DNA of 31,726 bases from DASQHY01 sp035602605 (GCA_035602605.1 DATNLZ010000124.1:1-31726); one strand, 5' to 3'. Positions 24,529 to 31,489 are shown, counted from the first letter of the stretch. Translations and numbers: made by a program. The notes: generated by a model not told the origin, from the sequence alone.

Positions 24529-25077
24529 CTATCTATTTTTACTGCGGGACATGGCGAACGCTTTTCGCAGGACCCGTGTGGCGGCCTCGGTTAATTGGAA
24601 CCGCGGAAGTTCATCTTCGGTGGCGAAGGCCACATCGGTGACGTCGCTGCCCGCGCGCGCTTCACCGCCCAGGCGCTCGCACAAATAGTCCAGGATAACA
24701 AAGTGGTATTGCGGCCTCGCGGACGTAGAAATTTCCCCGGTGGACGGTGAGCCGGGAATTCCCGGACTGGCTGCCGGAGCGCTAGCCGCCAGCGTGTTCC
24801 CCGGGGACTGGGGATGGAAGATGCGCTCGAACACTTCGATCAGCTCAACAACGCGCACTTCCAGACCGGTTTCTTCAAGCAGTTCGCGCATGACGCCAAC
24901 CTGAATGGTTTCATTGAGCTCGAGCATTCCTCCGGGGATGGACCATTGTCCGATGAGCGGTTCACAGCCGCGTCGAACGAGCAGAGCCCGGCCATTGTCG
25001 ATCACCACACCCCCGACACCCACTACCGGCCGATCGGGATATTCGCGGCTTACTCGACCTTTTGGGCGGCTTCCCAT
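24529..25077 (-). CDS. Nudix hydrolase with a Pro/Ser-rich insertion
   Basis: Nudix enzymes hydrolyse nucleoside diphosphates linked to other groups. The 182-residue product contains a complete Nudix box, G-x5-E-x7-REL-x-EE-x-GL, at residues 50-72 (GMLELNETIQVGVMRELLEETGL). Residues about 91-122 are a Ser/Ala/Pro/Gly-rich insertion that splits the fold between a mid-sheet strand and YHFVILDYLCE. It looks like a surface loop expansion. ATG 25077 has GGGGGAAG four bases before it. It converges with the MFS gene. The substrate is unknown; ADP-ribose and NADH-type pyrophosphatases have similar cores. Confidence 0.87.
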   Translation of the reverse strand: MGSRPKGRVSREYPDRPVVGVGGVVIDNGRALLVRRGCEPLIGQWSIPGGMLELNETIQVGVMRELLEETGLEVRVVELIEVFERIFHPQSPGNTLAASAPAASPGIPGSPSTGEISTSARPQYHFVILDYLCERLGGEARAGSDVTDVAFATEDELPRFQLTEAATRVLRKAFAMSRSKNR

Positions 25078-25137
25078 CGAACTTCCCCCGGGGTTTGCTT
25101 AATGGACCGGCGGCAACTAATTTTGCGCAGGCCGGTA

Positions 25138-25143
25138 TATAAT
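25138..25143 (+). promoter_or_regulatory. Consensus -10 (TATAAT) upstream of the LysW-like gene
   Basis: A perfect TATAAT stands 75 bases before the GTG start of the LysW-like gene. The matching -35 is poor (CAACTA at 18 bases). The site lies between divergent genes, which is where a promoter for the downstream unit is expected. Confidence 0.4.
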
Positions 25144-25218
25144 ACGCCGAGTCGAAACGCGATCGCGACGAAACACGTCCGTAGATGTTCGTGGAAAGTT
25201 TGGAAGGAGGTTGTCGCC

Positions 25219-25470
25219 GTGGTCAGGTGCCCTGAATGCGCTACGGAAATTGATGTGGATGAAGATGAGGTAGAAGAGGGTGAAATCGTGAACTGTCCAG
25301 AGTGCGAAGTCGAGCTCGAGGTTGTGCAGGTGCATCCGGTGCACTTAAACCTGATCTCCGATGAGCTCGATGACGAAGACGACGAGGAAGAAGAGGAAGA
25401 GGACGACGAAGAAGAAGAGGACGTGAAAGAAGACAGCGAGGAGCTAGAAGAGGAAGAAACTGAGGAGTAA
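25219..25470 (+). CDS. LysW-like zinc-ribbon protein with a long acidic tail
   Basis: The first half matches LysW/ArgW amino-group carrier proteins: CPEC (4-7), EIDVDEDEVEEGEIVNCPEC (second CxxC at 26 and 29), then VELEVV. LysW is about 54 residues, and its C-terminal glutamate carries aminoadipate or glutamate during lysine or ornithine synthesis. Here the product is 83 residues, and from about residue 48 it is almost only Asp and Glu, ending ...EETEE rather than the usual EDWGE. GTG 25219 is chosen because AAGGAGG lies 8 bases before it. No lysX, lysZ or lysY gene is adjacent. The zinc-ribbon identity is strong; carrier function is uncertain because of the altered C-terminus. Confidence 0.85.
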   Translation: MVRCPECATEIDVDEDEVEEGEIVNCPECEVELEVVQVHPVHLNLISDELDDEDDEEEEEEDDEEEEDVKEDSEELEEEETEE

Positions 25471-25525
25471 GTCGCTGCCTGTCAACGATTTCGCCCGGCA
25501 TCCAATTCCCGGCCCGCGTCATCCT

Positions 25526-25978
25526 ATGGTATGGAGGGTCCTTCCCGTTCTGGCCTGGCTCGTTGCGTCCGAAGGCTTGGCAGTGGGAGTACCTGCGGAG
25601 CGCGCGGTAGCCCTTCCCCGACTGCGCGTCGCCCTCCCGTTGCCGAAGTCCCGGCCCCCGACGCAACAGCACAAAAAACCTTCAGGCTACATGGAAGGTT
25701 TCCTCCTAAAGGGAACTGTCTTTACCGAGCAAGGTTTCTCGCTTCCTGAGGCTGAACTGCGGATTCGGCGCGCCAGCGAAAAAAAGGTTCGTTGGTCAGT
25801 TCGGACCGACAGGCGCGGCGAATTTGCCATACGCGTGCCCAAAGGCGCCGAGTACAACATCTCAGTCCGCGCCCGCGGCTACCAGGAGCAGACTCGCACG
25901 GTGGACGCCAAGGCGGGAGAAGGAGACGATGTCATCATTTTCCGTATGTCACAGATTGCAGGAGGAAAATCCAAATGA
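25526..25978 (+). CDS. Small secreted carboxypeptidase-regulatory-like domain protein
   Basis: The 150-residue product has an N-terminal hydrophobic segment (about 4-22) and a basic Pro-rich linker (25-55). It ends with a beta-sandwich of the carboxypeptidase-regulatory/CnaB-like type: LLKGTVFTEQGFSLPEAELRIRR, then VRTDRRGEFAIRVPKGAEYNISVRARGY. No enzyme domain is attached. ATG 25526 has no clear ribosome site; an internal ATG at 25691 would lose the signal segment. The last codons overlap the next gene (ATGA), a second protein of the same fold, so the two are probably made together. Confidence 0.75.
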   Translation: MVWRVLPVLAWLVASEGLAVGVPAERAVALPRLRVALPLPKSRPPTQQHKKPSGYMEGFLLKGTVFTEQGFSLPEAELRIRRASEKKVRWSVRTDRRGEFAIRVPKGAEYNISVRARGYQEQTRTVDAKAGEGDDVIIFRMSQIAGGKSK

Positions 25979-26343
25979 AGCGCCAACTTAAATTTGCGTT
26001 TCTCGTGATCCTCGTTGCTTTGGCCACCGCGCCGCTGGTTTACGCGCAGGGCAAAAAGAGCGAAACCCAACTGCGAACTGTGCATGGGCGAGTTCTCGAT
26101 AAAGACGACACACCGGTATCCGACGGTGTCGTGTTTCTGAAAAATACCCGCACCCAAACCGTTAAGACGTACATCTCGGATGAGGGCGGCAATTACCGCT
26201 TCAGCGGACTCGATCCCAACGCCGACTACCAAATCCACGCCGAGCGCGAGGGGATGGCCTCGAATACCCGCAGCATCTCCAGCTTCGATTCGCGAAAAGA
26301 CATCGAACTCAACCTGAAACTTCAGAAAAGCTCAGACAAATAA
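25975..26343 (+). CDS. Small secreted carboxypeptidase-regulatory-like domain protein, second copy
   Basis: The 122-residue product has a signal peptide (about 1-25, ending VYAQ) and one beta-sandwich domain: LRTVHGRVLDKDDTPVSDGVVFLKN, TYISDEGGNYRFSGLDPNADYQIHAEREG. This is the same fold as in the preceding gene and in the N-terminal part of the TonB-dependent receptor, but here free-standing. ATG 25975 overlaps the previous stop and has GGAGGAAAA about 6 bases before it. Its 3' end overlaps the convergent lipid-kinase gene by 12 bases. Likely a periplasmic or surface adaptor; no ligand is known. Confidence 0.8.
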   Translation: MKRQLKFAFLVILVALATAPLVYAQGKKSETQLRTVHGRVLDKDDTPVSDGVVFLKNTRTQTVKTYISDEGGNYRFSGLDPNADYQIHAEREGMASNTRSISSFDSRKDIELNLKLQKSSDK

Positions 26344-27303
26344 ATCGGTCCTTCCCTCCGGCGGGGCTTGGCGAGGCGCTATGACCGTGATCGATCGCGG
26401 TAAGACCTCTATTTCTACGGGGGTCTCGCCCAGGATTTCGCCGTCGCCATGAAATGGCGTGGGCACCGAGGAACGGAGTCGCATTCGCCGCCCTCGATAA
26501 CGCTGAAGCTCAGGAATGCGCAAGTCCCCTGTGCCCAAGAGGCGGGGAACGAGCTCAACGATCTTGGTAAGACCGAGCGGGCTCACCGCAACAAAATCCA
26601 GAAGACCGTCATCGATACGCGCAGCTGGGGCGATTTTCACGCCAGCGCCGTAGGTGGGCGTGTTGGTTACCGTGGCCAATAACACGCGTTCATGCACGTG
26701 CTGGAAATCTCCGCCTGGCAGTTCTAGTTCCGCATCGATATCCAGGGGCGCAAACGACGCGCACGCCCAAAGCGTGGCGGCTAGGTAGCGCGCTGCACCC
26801 GGCCACCGGCGAAATTTTCCGGAGGATAGCAGTGCCGCCTTGGCGTCTAAACCCACCCCGCCTCCGCCCACGTAGCAGCGCACGCGGCATCCCGCAACAG
26901 TGGCTTGCAGCAGATCCACGGCGCGCGGTATCCCTCGAAGAAGGACCTGTGCCGCATCGACGGGATCGTTCGGCAAGCCAAGGGAGGTGGCAAAATCGTT
27001 GCCTCCGCCGGCAGGCAAAAGACCGAGCACGGCGCTGGTACCGAGGGCCGCATTCGCCAGGGCCTGAACCGTGCCATCACCGCCAAGCGCTACCACCAGG
27101 CGCTTGCCATGAACGCACGCCTCACGGGCGGCTTTTTCGAATGCCAGCAGGTTGCTCGGGGCACGAAATTCCGCCGCGAAATTTTGTGATTTGAAATAGG
27201 ATTCGATACTAGCGCGAACTTTCTTTGCGCGCCCGGCTCCAGCCTCAGGGTTGACTAAAATAAGCGCCGGTGAGAGTTGGCGTGCGCAGCTTGTAGCAAT
27301 CAC
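26332..27303 (-). CDS. Diacylglycerol/sphingosine kinase-family lipid kinase
   Basis: DagK/YegS-type kinases phosphorylate lipid alcohols at the inner membrane face. The 323-residue product starts ALILVNPEAGAGRAKK and has the nucleotide motif GGDGT (74-78), GGGNDFA (99-105) and a C-terminal beta-domain with YGAGVKIAPAARIDDGLLDFV and HGDGE. The open frame runs back into the tRNA gene. The only sensible start is GTG 27303, nine bases after the tRNA's CCA. There is no ribosome site, so it may be made from a processed, nearly leaderless mRNA cut from a tRNA-kinase transcript. Which lipid it uses is not visible. Confidence 0.87.
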   Translation of the reverse strand: MIATSCARQLSPALILVNPEAGAGRAKKVRASIESYFKSQNFAAEFRAPSNLLAFEKAAREACVHGKRLVVALGGDGTVQALANAALGTSAVLGLLPAGGGNDFATSLGLPNDPVDAAQVLLRGIPRAVDLLQATVAGCRVRCYVGGGGVGLDAKAALLSSGKFRRWPGAARYLAATLWACASFAPLDIDAELELPGGDFQHVHERVLLATVTNTPTYGAGVKIAPAARIDDGLLDFVAVSPLGLTKIVELVPRLLGTGDLRIPELQRYRGRRMRLRSSVPTPFHGDGEILGETPVEIEVLPRSITVIAPRQAPPEGRTDLFV

Positions 27304-27311
27304 AAAGGGAT

Positions 27312-27386
27312 TGGTGCCGGCGGAGGGAATCGAACCCACGGCCTAGGGATTATGAGACCCTCGCTCTACCACTGAGCTACGCCGGC
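27312..27386 (-). tRNA. tRNA with CAU anticodon (tRNA-Met; tRNA-Ile2 not excluded)
   Basis: The 75-base gene includes an encoded CCA. The acceptor stem GCCGGCG/CGCCGGC pairs perfectly, the D arm is GCTC-AGTGGTA-GAGC, the anticodon loop is CTCATAA with CAT, and the T loop is TTCGATT. Two U-U mismatches are visible, at the last pair of the anticodon stem (31-39) and in the T stem (50-64). The first acceptor pair is G-C, so this is not a typical C1-A72 initiator. Elongator Met is most likely. The lipid kinase gene begins immediately downstream. Confidence 0.95.
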
Positions 27387-27769
27387 ACGCGGCCTAAGCA
27401 TGGTAAGGAGTGCCGCGCGGATGTGTCAAGCAACCCACCCACAAGGTCCCGCAGGTGCAAACAGACGACCAGCTACGTTTGGCAGACTCGCGTAGGTGAA
27501 AATGAGGTGCCCAGCGCATCGATGCACTGCTCGCGGCGGGTTCGAGGACTTCGTTTTGGTAGTACCAAGGTACTGTTGACCTCATCTGCTGATAACCCTA
27601 ACCTCAGGGCTGCAAGTGTTAGTACTGGCTGGCCGGTGTTCAGCAATAGCTGAAAATCGGGCAGAAACCAGGGGTGTGTACCTTTTGGGCACATCTACCA
27701 TAAAAACCCCATTGACGGGGTATACCCTGATATATTGCCTCCGCTGTAGCTCACGACTTCGGAGGCAAG
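27387..27769. other. Intergenic region before the proline-rich peptide gene, with two palindromes
   Basis: About 380 bases without a gene I can support. It holds AGTACC-AA-GGTACT (27561-27574) next to a possible -35 TTGACC (27576-27581) and, 17 bases on, TAACCT. It also holds GGGTATACCC (27718-27727), just after TTGACG (27712-27717) and shortly before TATATT (27731-27736). The second -35/-10 pair is spaced by only 13 bases, so it is doubtful as a promoter. The GC-rich CCCC-ATTGAC-GGGG there could also fold. Confidence 0.45.
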
Positions 27770-27988
27770 ATGAACAGGTTTTTAGCGATCGTTGTAGTTG
27801 TGATGCTGGTTCTAGTAGGCGCATTGGGTTTGCGAAACGCTGCAGTAGCCCATGCGGGTAATTCGACGGTGATGTTAGCCAACGGTGGAGCACCTCCGCC
27901 GCCGGTGCCGTGGAAAAATGGTGGAGCACCTCCGCCACCGGTACCGTGGAAAAATGGTGGTGCACCTCCGCCACCGGTACCGTGGTAA
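27770..27988 (+). CDS. Small exported proline-rich peptide with three tandem 12-residue repeats
   Basis: I know no family for this 72-residue product. A signal peptide (MNRF, then a Val/Leu-rich core at 5-21) probably ends after AHA (residue 29), leaving about 43 residues: a short GNSTVMLA leader, then three repeats of NGGAPPPPVPWK, the last ending at W. ATG 27770 has GGAGG four to five bases before it. At the DNA level the repeats are 36-base units with few, mostly silent differences. No cysteines are present. It could be a secreted signal, a wall- or polysaccharide-binding peptide, or a processed peptide precursor; all are speculation. A membrane-protein pair follows 67 bases downstream. 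Confidence 0.75.
   Translation: MNRFLAIVVVVMLVLVGALGLRNAAVAHAGNSTVMLANGGAPPPPVPWKNGGAPPPPVPWKNGGAPPPPVPW
27881..27985 (+). repeat. Three tandem 36-base repeats within the proline-rich peptide gene
   Basis: Units start at 27881, 27917 and 27953 (the last lacks the final Lys codon before TAA). Units 2 and 3 differ at about one base; unit 1 differs at a few synonymous positions. The in-frame exact spacing suggests recent duplication and possible copy-number variation. Confidence 0.9.
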
Positions 27989-28055
27989 ACCGCTCTGTAT
28001 TCGCTAGGTAGATAAGAAGTTCACTACTAGTGGACCAGGGCGTAGAAAGAGCGAC

Positions 28056-28751
28056 GTGCCTGGTCCTTATCAATACGCGATTTGGGTCATTTGCTCCATA
28101 CTGGAACTTACAGTGGTGGTGTGCGCACTGGCAAAGCATTCCTTCCGTCGTTATTTTCTGCTGAATTTGTATATGGCAGCTTCGCTCCTCGCAGATATCT
28201 CCCGTTGTTGGTTTCTGCTTCACTACGGATTTACATCTCAGGAATACCGATTCGCCTATTTCTATTCTGACGCCGTGCTGACCATCTGTCTTTATTTGGC
28301 TTTGCTGCAGCTGTATTCCCACGTCTTTGACGAGATGAATGCGGAGCGATACCTTCGCATTGGCGCCACATTGTTGTTGGTGGGGACGACCTTGTTTTCC
28401 TACCTGGTCGTTCACCAATCGACCGATAAGATGGCTAGCCCCTTTGTTTACGAAGTGTCCCAGAACCTATACTTTGTTGGCATGGTGCTGACCTACGTTC
28501 TATGGGGCGCAGTCTTCAAGCTACGAGAAACCCGCGCCCAGCTTATCCAATTGGTTCTATCTCTCGGTGTCTACTTCAGCGCTTTTGCGGCCAACTATGC
28601 CCTGCAGAACCTGCACCATCTGCACGGCTTGCTCTCTTATGTCACTCCGCTGACTGGAATTTGGCTCCCAGCCGCTTGGTGTTATGCGTTTTTGCGCACT
28701 CCGGAGGACGCTCGTCTGGCACCTTCGCAGTTGGCCCTCAGTCGCCGATGA
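28056..28751 (+). CDS. Seven-transmembrane-type membrane protein, unknown
   Basis: The 231-residue product has about seven hydrophobic segments (roughly 8-26, 33-52, 70-92, 102-120, 136-156, 166-184, 196-212), with charged residues between. No named family is recognised. The start is GTG 28056, with AAAGAG about 4-8 bases before it. The stop overlaps the ATG of the next gene (ATGA). The long antisense reading frame here has no features and is a shadow. It may act together with the peptide gene upstream, but only position suggests this. Confidence 0.75.
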   Translation: MPGPYQYAIWVICSILELTVVVCALAKHSFRRYFLLNLYMAASLLADISRCWFLLHYGFTSQEYRFAYFYSDAVLTICLYLALLQLYSHVFDEMNAERYLRIGATLLLVGTTLFSYLVVHQSTDKMASPFVYEVSQNLYFVGMVLTYVLWGAVFKLRETRAQLIQLVLSLGVYFSAFAANYALQNLHHLHGLLSYVTPLTGIWLPAAWCYAFLRTPEDARLAPSQLALSRR

Positions 28752-29158
28752 TCGCCGCGCTTATCTTCGTGCTCTCGCTGGTAGCGCTGTTGCAGTTTTT
28801 TGTCTTTTACTGCCGCTCGATGATCGCTACCTCGCGAAAACAGATGCTTTCCCTCCAGGCCCGGGACGTCACCGGAATCTCCGAAGCCGCCGCGCGCGGT
28901 GACGAGTTTGACCGTATTCTCGAACTGGTTCAGCTCTGCCCCGAGTTGCGCACTGACCGTAACGACATACGTGCGGTCCATCTCTATTACGGCTTGCTGA
29001 GTTTCTTGCGAGCCACCGTGGCCCAGTTGCTTCCCGATCTCAATGCGTGGACCGAGCGCGAGCGCGGCGGTTGTGCGTACTTCGCTGCTGTGGCGCTGGA
29101 CCGCCGCATCGCCTTCAGCCGTAACTTGATGGCCGAGCAGATGCCCGAGAACCTGTAA
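28748..29158 (+). CDS. Small membrane-anchored protein, unknown
   Basis: The 136-residue product has one N-terminal transmembrane segment (about 2-24) and a cytoplasmic helical domain (30-130) with DEFDRILELVQLCPELRTDRNDIRAVHLYYGLL. No family is recognised. The ATG overlaps the stop of the seven-helix protein gene, so the two are translationally coupled and probably function as a pair. Confidence 0.72.
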   Translation: MIAALIFVLSLVALLQFFVFYCRSMIATSRKQMLSLQARDVTGISEAAARGDEFDRILELVQLCPELRTDRNDIRAVHLYYGLLSFLRATVAQLLPDLNAWTERERGGCAYFAAVALDRRIAFSRNLMAEQMPENL

Positions 29159-29298
29159 CCCTCCTTGACGTTAACGTTGCTTGTTGCTCGATTCGTGACA
29201 ACCCCACAGAAACTGTTTCCGCGTTTGCGAGCCGTGGTAAACTTTTTGCGTCCTCTCGATGTGCTCGCGAGGAACCGTCCGCAGCGCAAAACGGATCG

Positions 29299-30363
29299 GT
29301 GACCAAAACATGCACGCAGTGTGGCGCCATCAACAAAGCGCAAGCTCATCTTTGCGGCTTTTGTGACGCGCCGTTACAGGCAGCAATCTCCGCCAGACCT
29401 TCCTGCGCCGCCACCCCGCGAGGTGTCGAGCGGGACTCCGGCAGACATGTCCACGGCGAAGACTGGAAGCGCGAGCTCGAACATCGCGTCGCAGTGTATC
29501 GAACTCGCCGGAAGCGGCTACTTCCCAACGCCAACCAGGGGGCCTTTCCTTTTGGAGCCACCGCTGCGCGTGAACTGGCAACGGCCCGTGGCCGTGCGGT
29601 GGAGCGAAGCCCCGGTGCATTGGGCAGGTCGGAGAGATCGGCACGACTGGCACTTGATGAGACGCCGGTGGTACATGATCCCGCTGAAGCGGCCGAGGAA
29701 TTTGCCTTTGCTATTGGAATTGGCCCTCGTCCCCACTCTGATCGTGATTGCGGGGAGCCGGGCTCATACCGCCTCGAAATTGACCTCACCAAGCCGCCGC
29801 TGGCCTCCGATCCGTGCACTGACCGGTCCGGGCAAACTTGCGAAAGCCAAAGCCGGCAGCAAAATTCCCGGGCCGGTCGCTTTGGTTCACCCTATTCCCC
29901 GCTGGCATTTCTCCCCGAGCGCGCGGTTGCGGGTTGCATTGACCTGTTTTTTCTACTCTTCGCGTACGGGGGGTTTCTCACTCTTTTCGGTTCGCTCGGC
30001 GGCCATTTCAGCTTTAGCAAATTCAGCGCCGCGGTATATGCCGCGACGCTGCTGCTTTTTTACGTTCAGTATTTTGCGCTATTCACGATTTTCGGTGGGG
30101 TAACGCCGGGCATGATGTTGCGCCGTTTGGATCTAGTTAATTTTGACGGCGAGGTACCCACGCCTCGCCAATTGCTGCTACGCAGCTTCGGCTATATGCT
30201 CTCTGGGGGCACATTCCTGCTTGGATTTTTTTGGGCGCTGTGGGACGAAGATGGCCTGACGTGGCAGGATCGCATCTCGAGTACTTATTTAACAAACGCC
30301 GCAGAGCTTCTGGCTGTCGATACGTTGCGTGGCCAGGAGTCAGCCGAGTCTACCAACCCTTAA
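29299..30363 (+). CDS. Zinc-ribbon and RDD-domain membrane protein
   Basis: The 354-residue product starts with a four-cysteine zinc ribbon (CTQC at 5-8, CGFC at 19-22). It continues with a long hydrophilic, Arg/Ser/Pro-rich region (about 30-200), and then a C-terminal RDD domain (about 205-335) with three transmembrane helices: PERAVAGCIDLFFLLFAYGGF, the FYVQYFALFTIFGGVTPGMMLRRLDLVN segment and LLRSFGYMLSGG...WQDRIS. RDD proteins are thought to transport small molecules or ions, but function is poorly known. The start is GTG 29299; there is no strong ribosome site, but the zinc ribbon begins right there. The long linker is poorly conserved-looking. Confidence 0.8.
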   Translation: MTKTCTQCGAINKAQAHLCGFCDAPLQAAISARPSCAATPRGVERDSGRHVHGEDWKRELEHRVAVYRTRRKRLLPNANQGAFPFGATAARELATARGRAVERSPGALGRSERSARLALDETPVVHDPAEAAEEFAFAIGIGPRPHSDRDCGEPGSYRLEIDLTKPPLASDPCTDRSGQTCESQSRQQNSRAGRFGSPYSPLAFLPERAVAGCIDLFFLLFAYGGFLTLFGSLGGHFSFSKFSAAVYAATLLLFYVQYFALFTIFGGVTPGMMLRRLDLVNFDGEVPTPRQLLLRSFGYMLSGGTFLLGFFWALWDEDGLTWQDRISSTYLTNAAELLAVDTLRGQESAESTNP

Positions 30364-30367
30364 ACGT

Positions 30368-30424
30368 CTATGGACCGGCCATAGGTACAGTAACAGTTAC
30401 TCCGTATGTGTTCAAAATTGAACA
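30368..30424. promoter_or_regulatory. Cluster of palindromes upstream of the desaturase gene, candidate operators
   Basis: Three inverted repeats lie in 57 bases: CTATGG-accgg-CCATAG (30368-30384), GTAAC-a-GTTAC (30390-30400) and TGTTCAA-aa-TTGAACA (30409-30424, perfect 7-base arms). The last has the size and symmetry of a TetR-family operator and lies about 105 bases before the desaturase start. The first could instead be the tail hairpin of the RDD gene. Confidence 0.45.
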
Positions 30425-30529
30425 GACGTTTCGCCGTGCCTCAAGTATCATGTTAAGTGCGCATCTTCTTCCTGCGCGACGGGCGCTCCCAACAGGACGA
30501 ACAAATTAATTCTAGGGGCTAAAGGGATT

Positions 30530-31453
30530 ATGAGGATTTCTGTCCGCGACAAGACGTTTACGCAACCGATCATTCCGGTCACAAGTATCTTCATGGTGAT
30601 ATTCCACGTGGGTGCGATCGCTGCGCTCTTTATGTTTTCATGGAAAGCACTGGCGCTGGCTGTCGCATTCTGGTGGATTGCAGGCAGCCTGGGCATCGGC
30701 ATGGGCTACCATCGATTGCTAACTCATCGCGGCTACAAGACCCCGAAATGGATGGAGTATTTCCTGACTGTTTGCGGCACACTGGCCCTCGAGGGCGGAC
30801 CTATCGCGTGGGTAGCAACACATCGCCTCCATCACCAGAACACTGACAAAGACGGAGACCCGCATTCTCCTCGCGATGGCGGCTTCTGGGCGCACATGGG
30901 CTGGATCATTACCGGCAAGGCCATGCACAACAAGTCTGCCGAGCTGAATGCCTATGTCCCCGATCTTCGGCGGGATAAATTTCACACCTGGATCAGCGAG
31001 TGGCACTGGGTTCCCATCGTGGTCCTGGCTCTTGCCATTCTCGCCATAGGCGGCTGGAAATACGTCATGTGGGGCATTTTTTTCCGCACCGTGGTTGGGC
31101 TTCATGCCACCTGGTTGGTCAATTCAGCAACGCACATGTGGGGCTCTCAGCGCTTTAACACCGGTGATGATTCCACCAACAGCTTTTGGGTCGCGATGCT
31201 GACCTTCGGTGAAGGCTGGCACAATAATCATCATGCCCTGCCGCAGTCGGCGCGCCATGGCGTTGCCTGGTATGAGTTCGACGTAAATTGGTATGGGATA
31301 TCGATGTTGCGGACGCTAGGTCTCGCGTGGGACGTCAAACGCTTGACGCTCAAGCCGGCCGGTGAGGCGGCAACGGTTTCCGGCCCCGTGCTGCACTCCG
31401 ATTTTCCTTTGGTTCCGAACGTGACGCAAACCCATCCGCCCTCCCTAAATTGA
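30530..31453 (+). CDS. Acyl-CoA/acyl-lipid delta-9-type fatty acid desaturase
   Basis: This membrane di-iron desaturase introduces a cis double bond into fatty acyl chains using O2. The 307-residue product carries the three histidine boxes HRLLTH (61-66), HRLHH (98-102) and HNNHH (231-235), plus EGWHNNHHALPQSARHG typical of stearoyl-CoA-type desaturases. It has four hydrophobic segments (about 17-55, 76-94, 158-178, 180-200). ATG 30530 has AAAGGG three bases before it. Upstream palindromes suggest control by a fatty-acid-responsive repressor. No electron donor gene is adjacent. Confidence 0.93.
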   Translation: MRISVRDKTFTQPIIPVTSIFMVIFHVGAIAALFMFSWKALALAVAFWWIAGSLGIGMGYHRLLTHRGYKTPKWMEYFLTVCGTLALEGGPIAWVATHRLHHQNTDKDGDPHSPRDGGFWAHMGWIITGKAMHNKSAELNAYVPDLRRDKFHTWISEWHWVPIVVLALAILAIGGWKYVMWGIFFRTVVGLHATWLVNSATHMWGSQRFNTGDDSTNSFWVAMLTFGEGWHNNHHALPQSARHGVAWYEFDVNWYGISMLRTLGLAWDVKRLTLKPAGEAATVSGPVLHSDFPLVPNVTQTHPPSLN

Positions 31454-31489
31454 TCGCTGCAACGGTCAGCAATCCCGGTCTGAACAAGA

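Noticed and set aside
27304..27339. Longer start of the lipid kinase inside the tRNA
   Set aside because: The added residues are read from the tRNA T arm and acceptor stem and match nothing in the family.
27625..27655. Sigma-54-like GG-N10-GC element upstream of the peptide gene
   Set aside because: Matches only the GG/GC dinucleotides and not the flanking TGGCAC...TTGC bases, so it is likely chance.
27881..27985. Tandem repeats as a CRISPR array
   Set aside because: There are no spacers; the units are contiguous, in frame and coding.
27582..28418. A 278-residue minus-strand open frame
   Set aside because: It covers the repeat peptide and seven-helix protein genes antisense, with no domain and its repeats only mirroring the proline-rich repeats; the plus-strand genes have ribosome sites and clear topology.
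30409..30424. LexA-type SOS box
   Set aside because: The spacing GTTC-N6-GAAC and arm order do not fit known LexA consensus forms, and the downstream gene is a desaturase.
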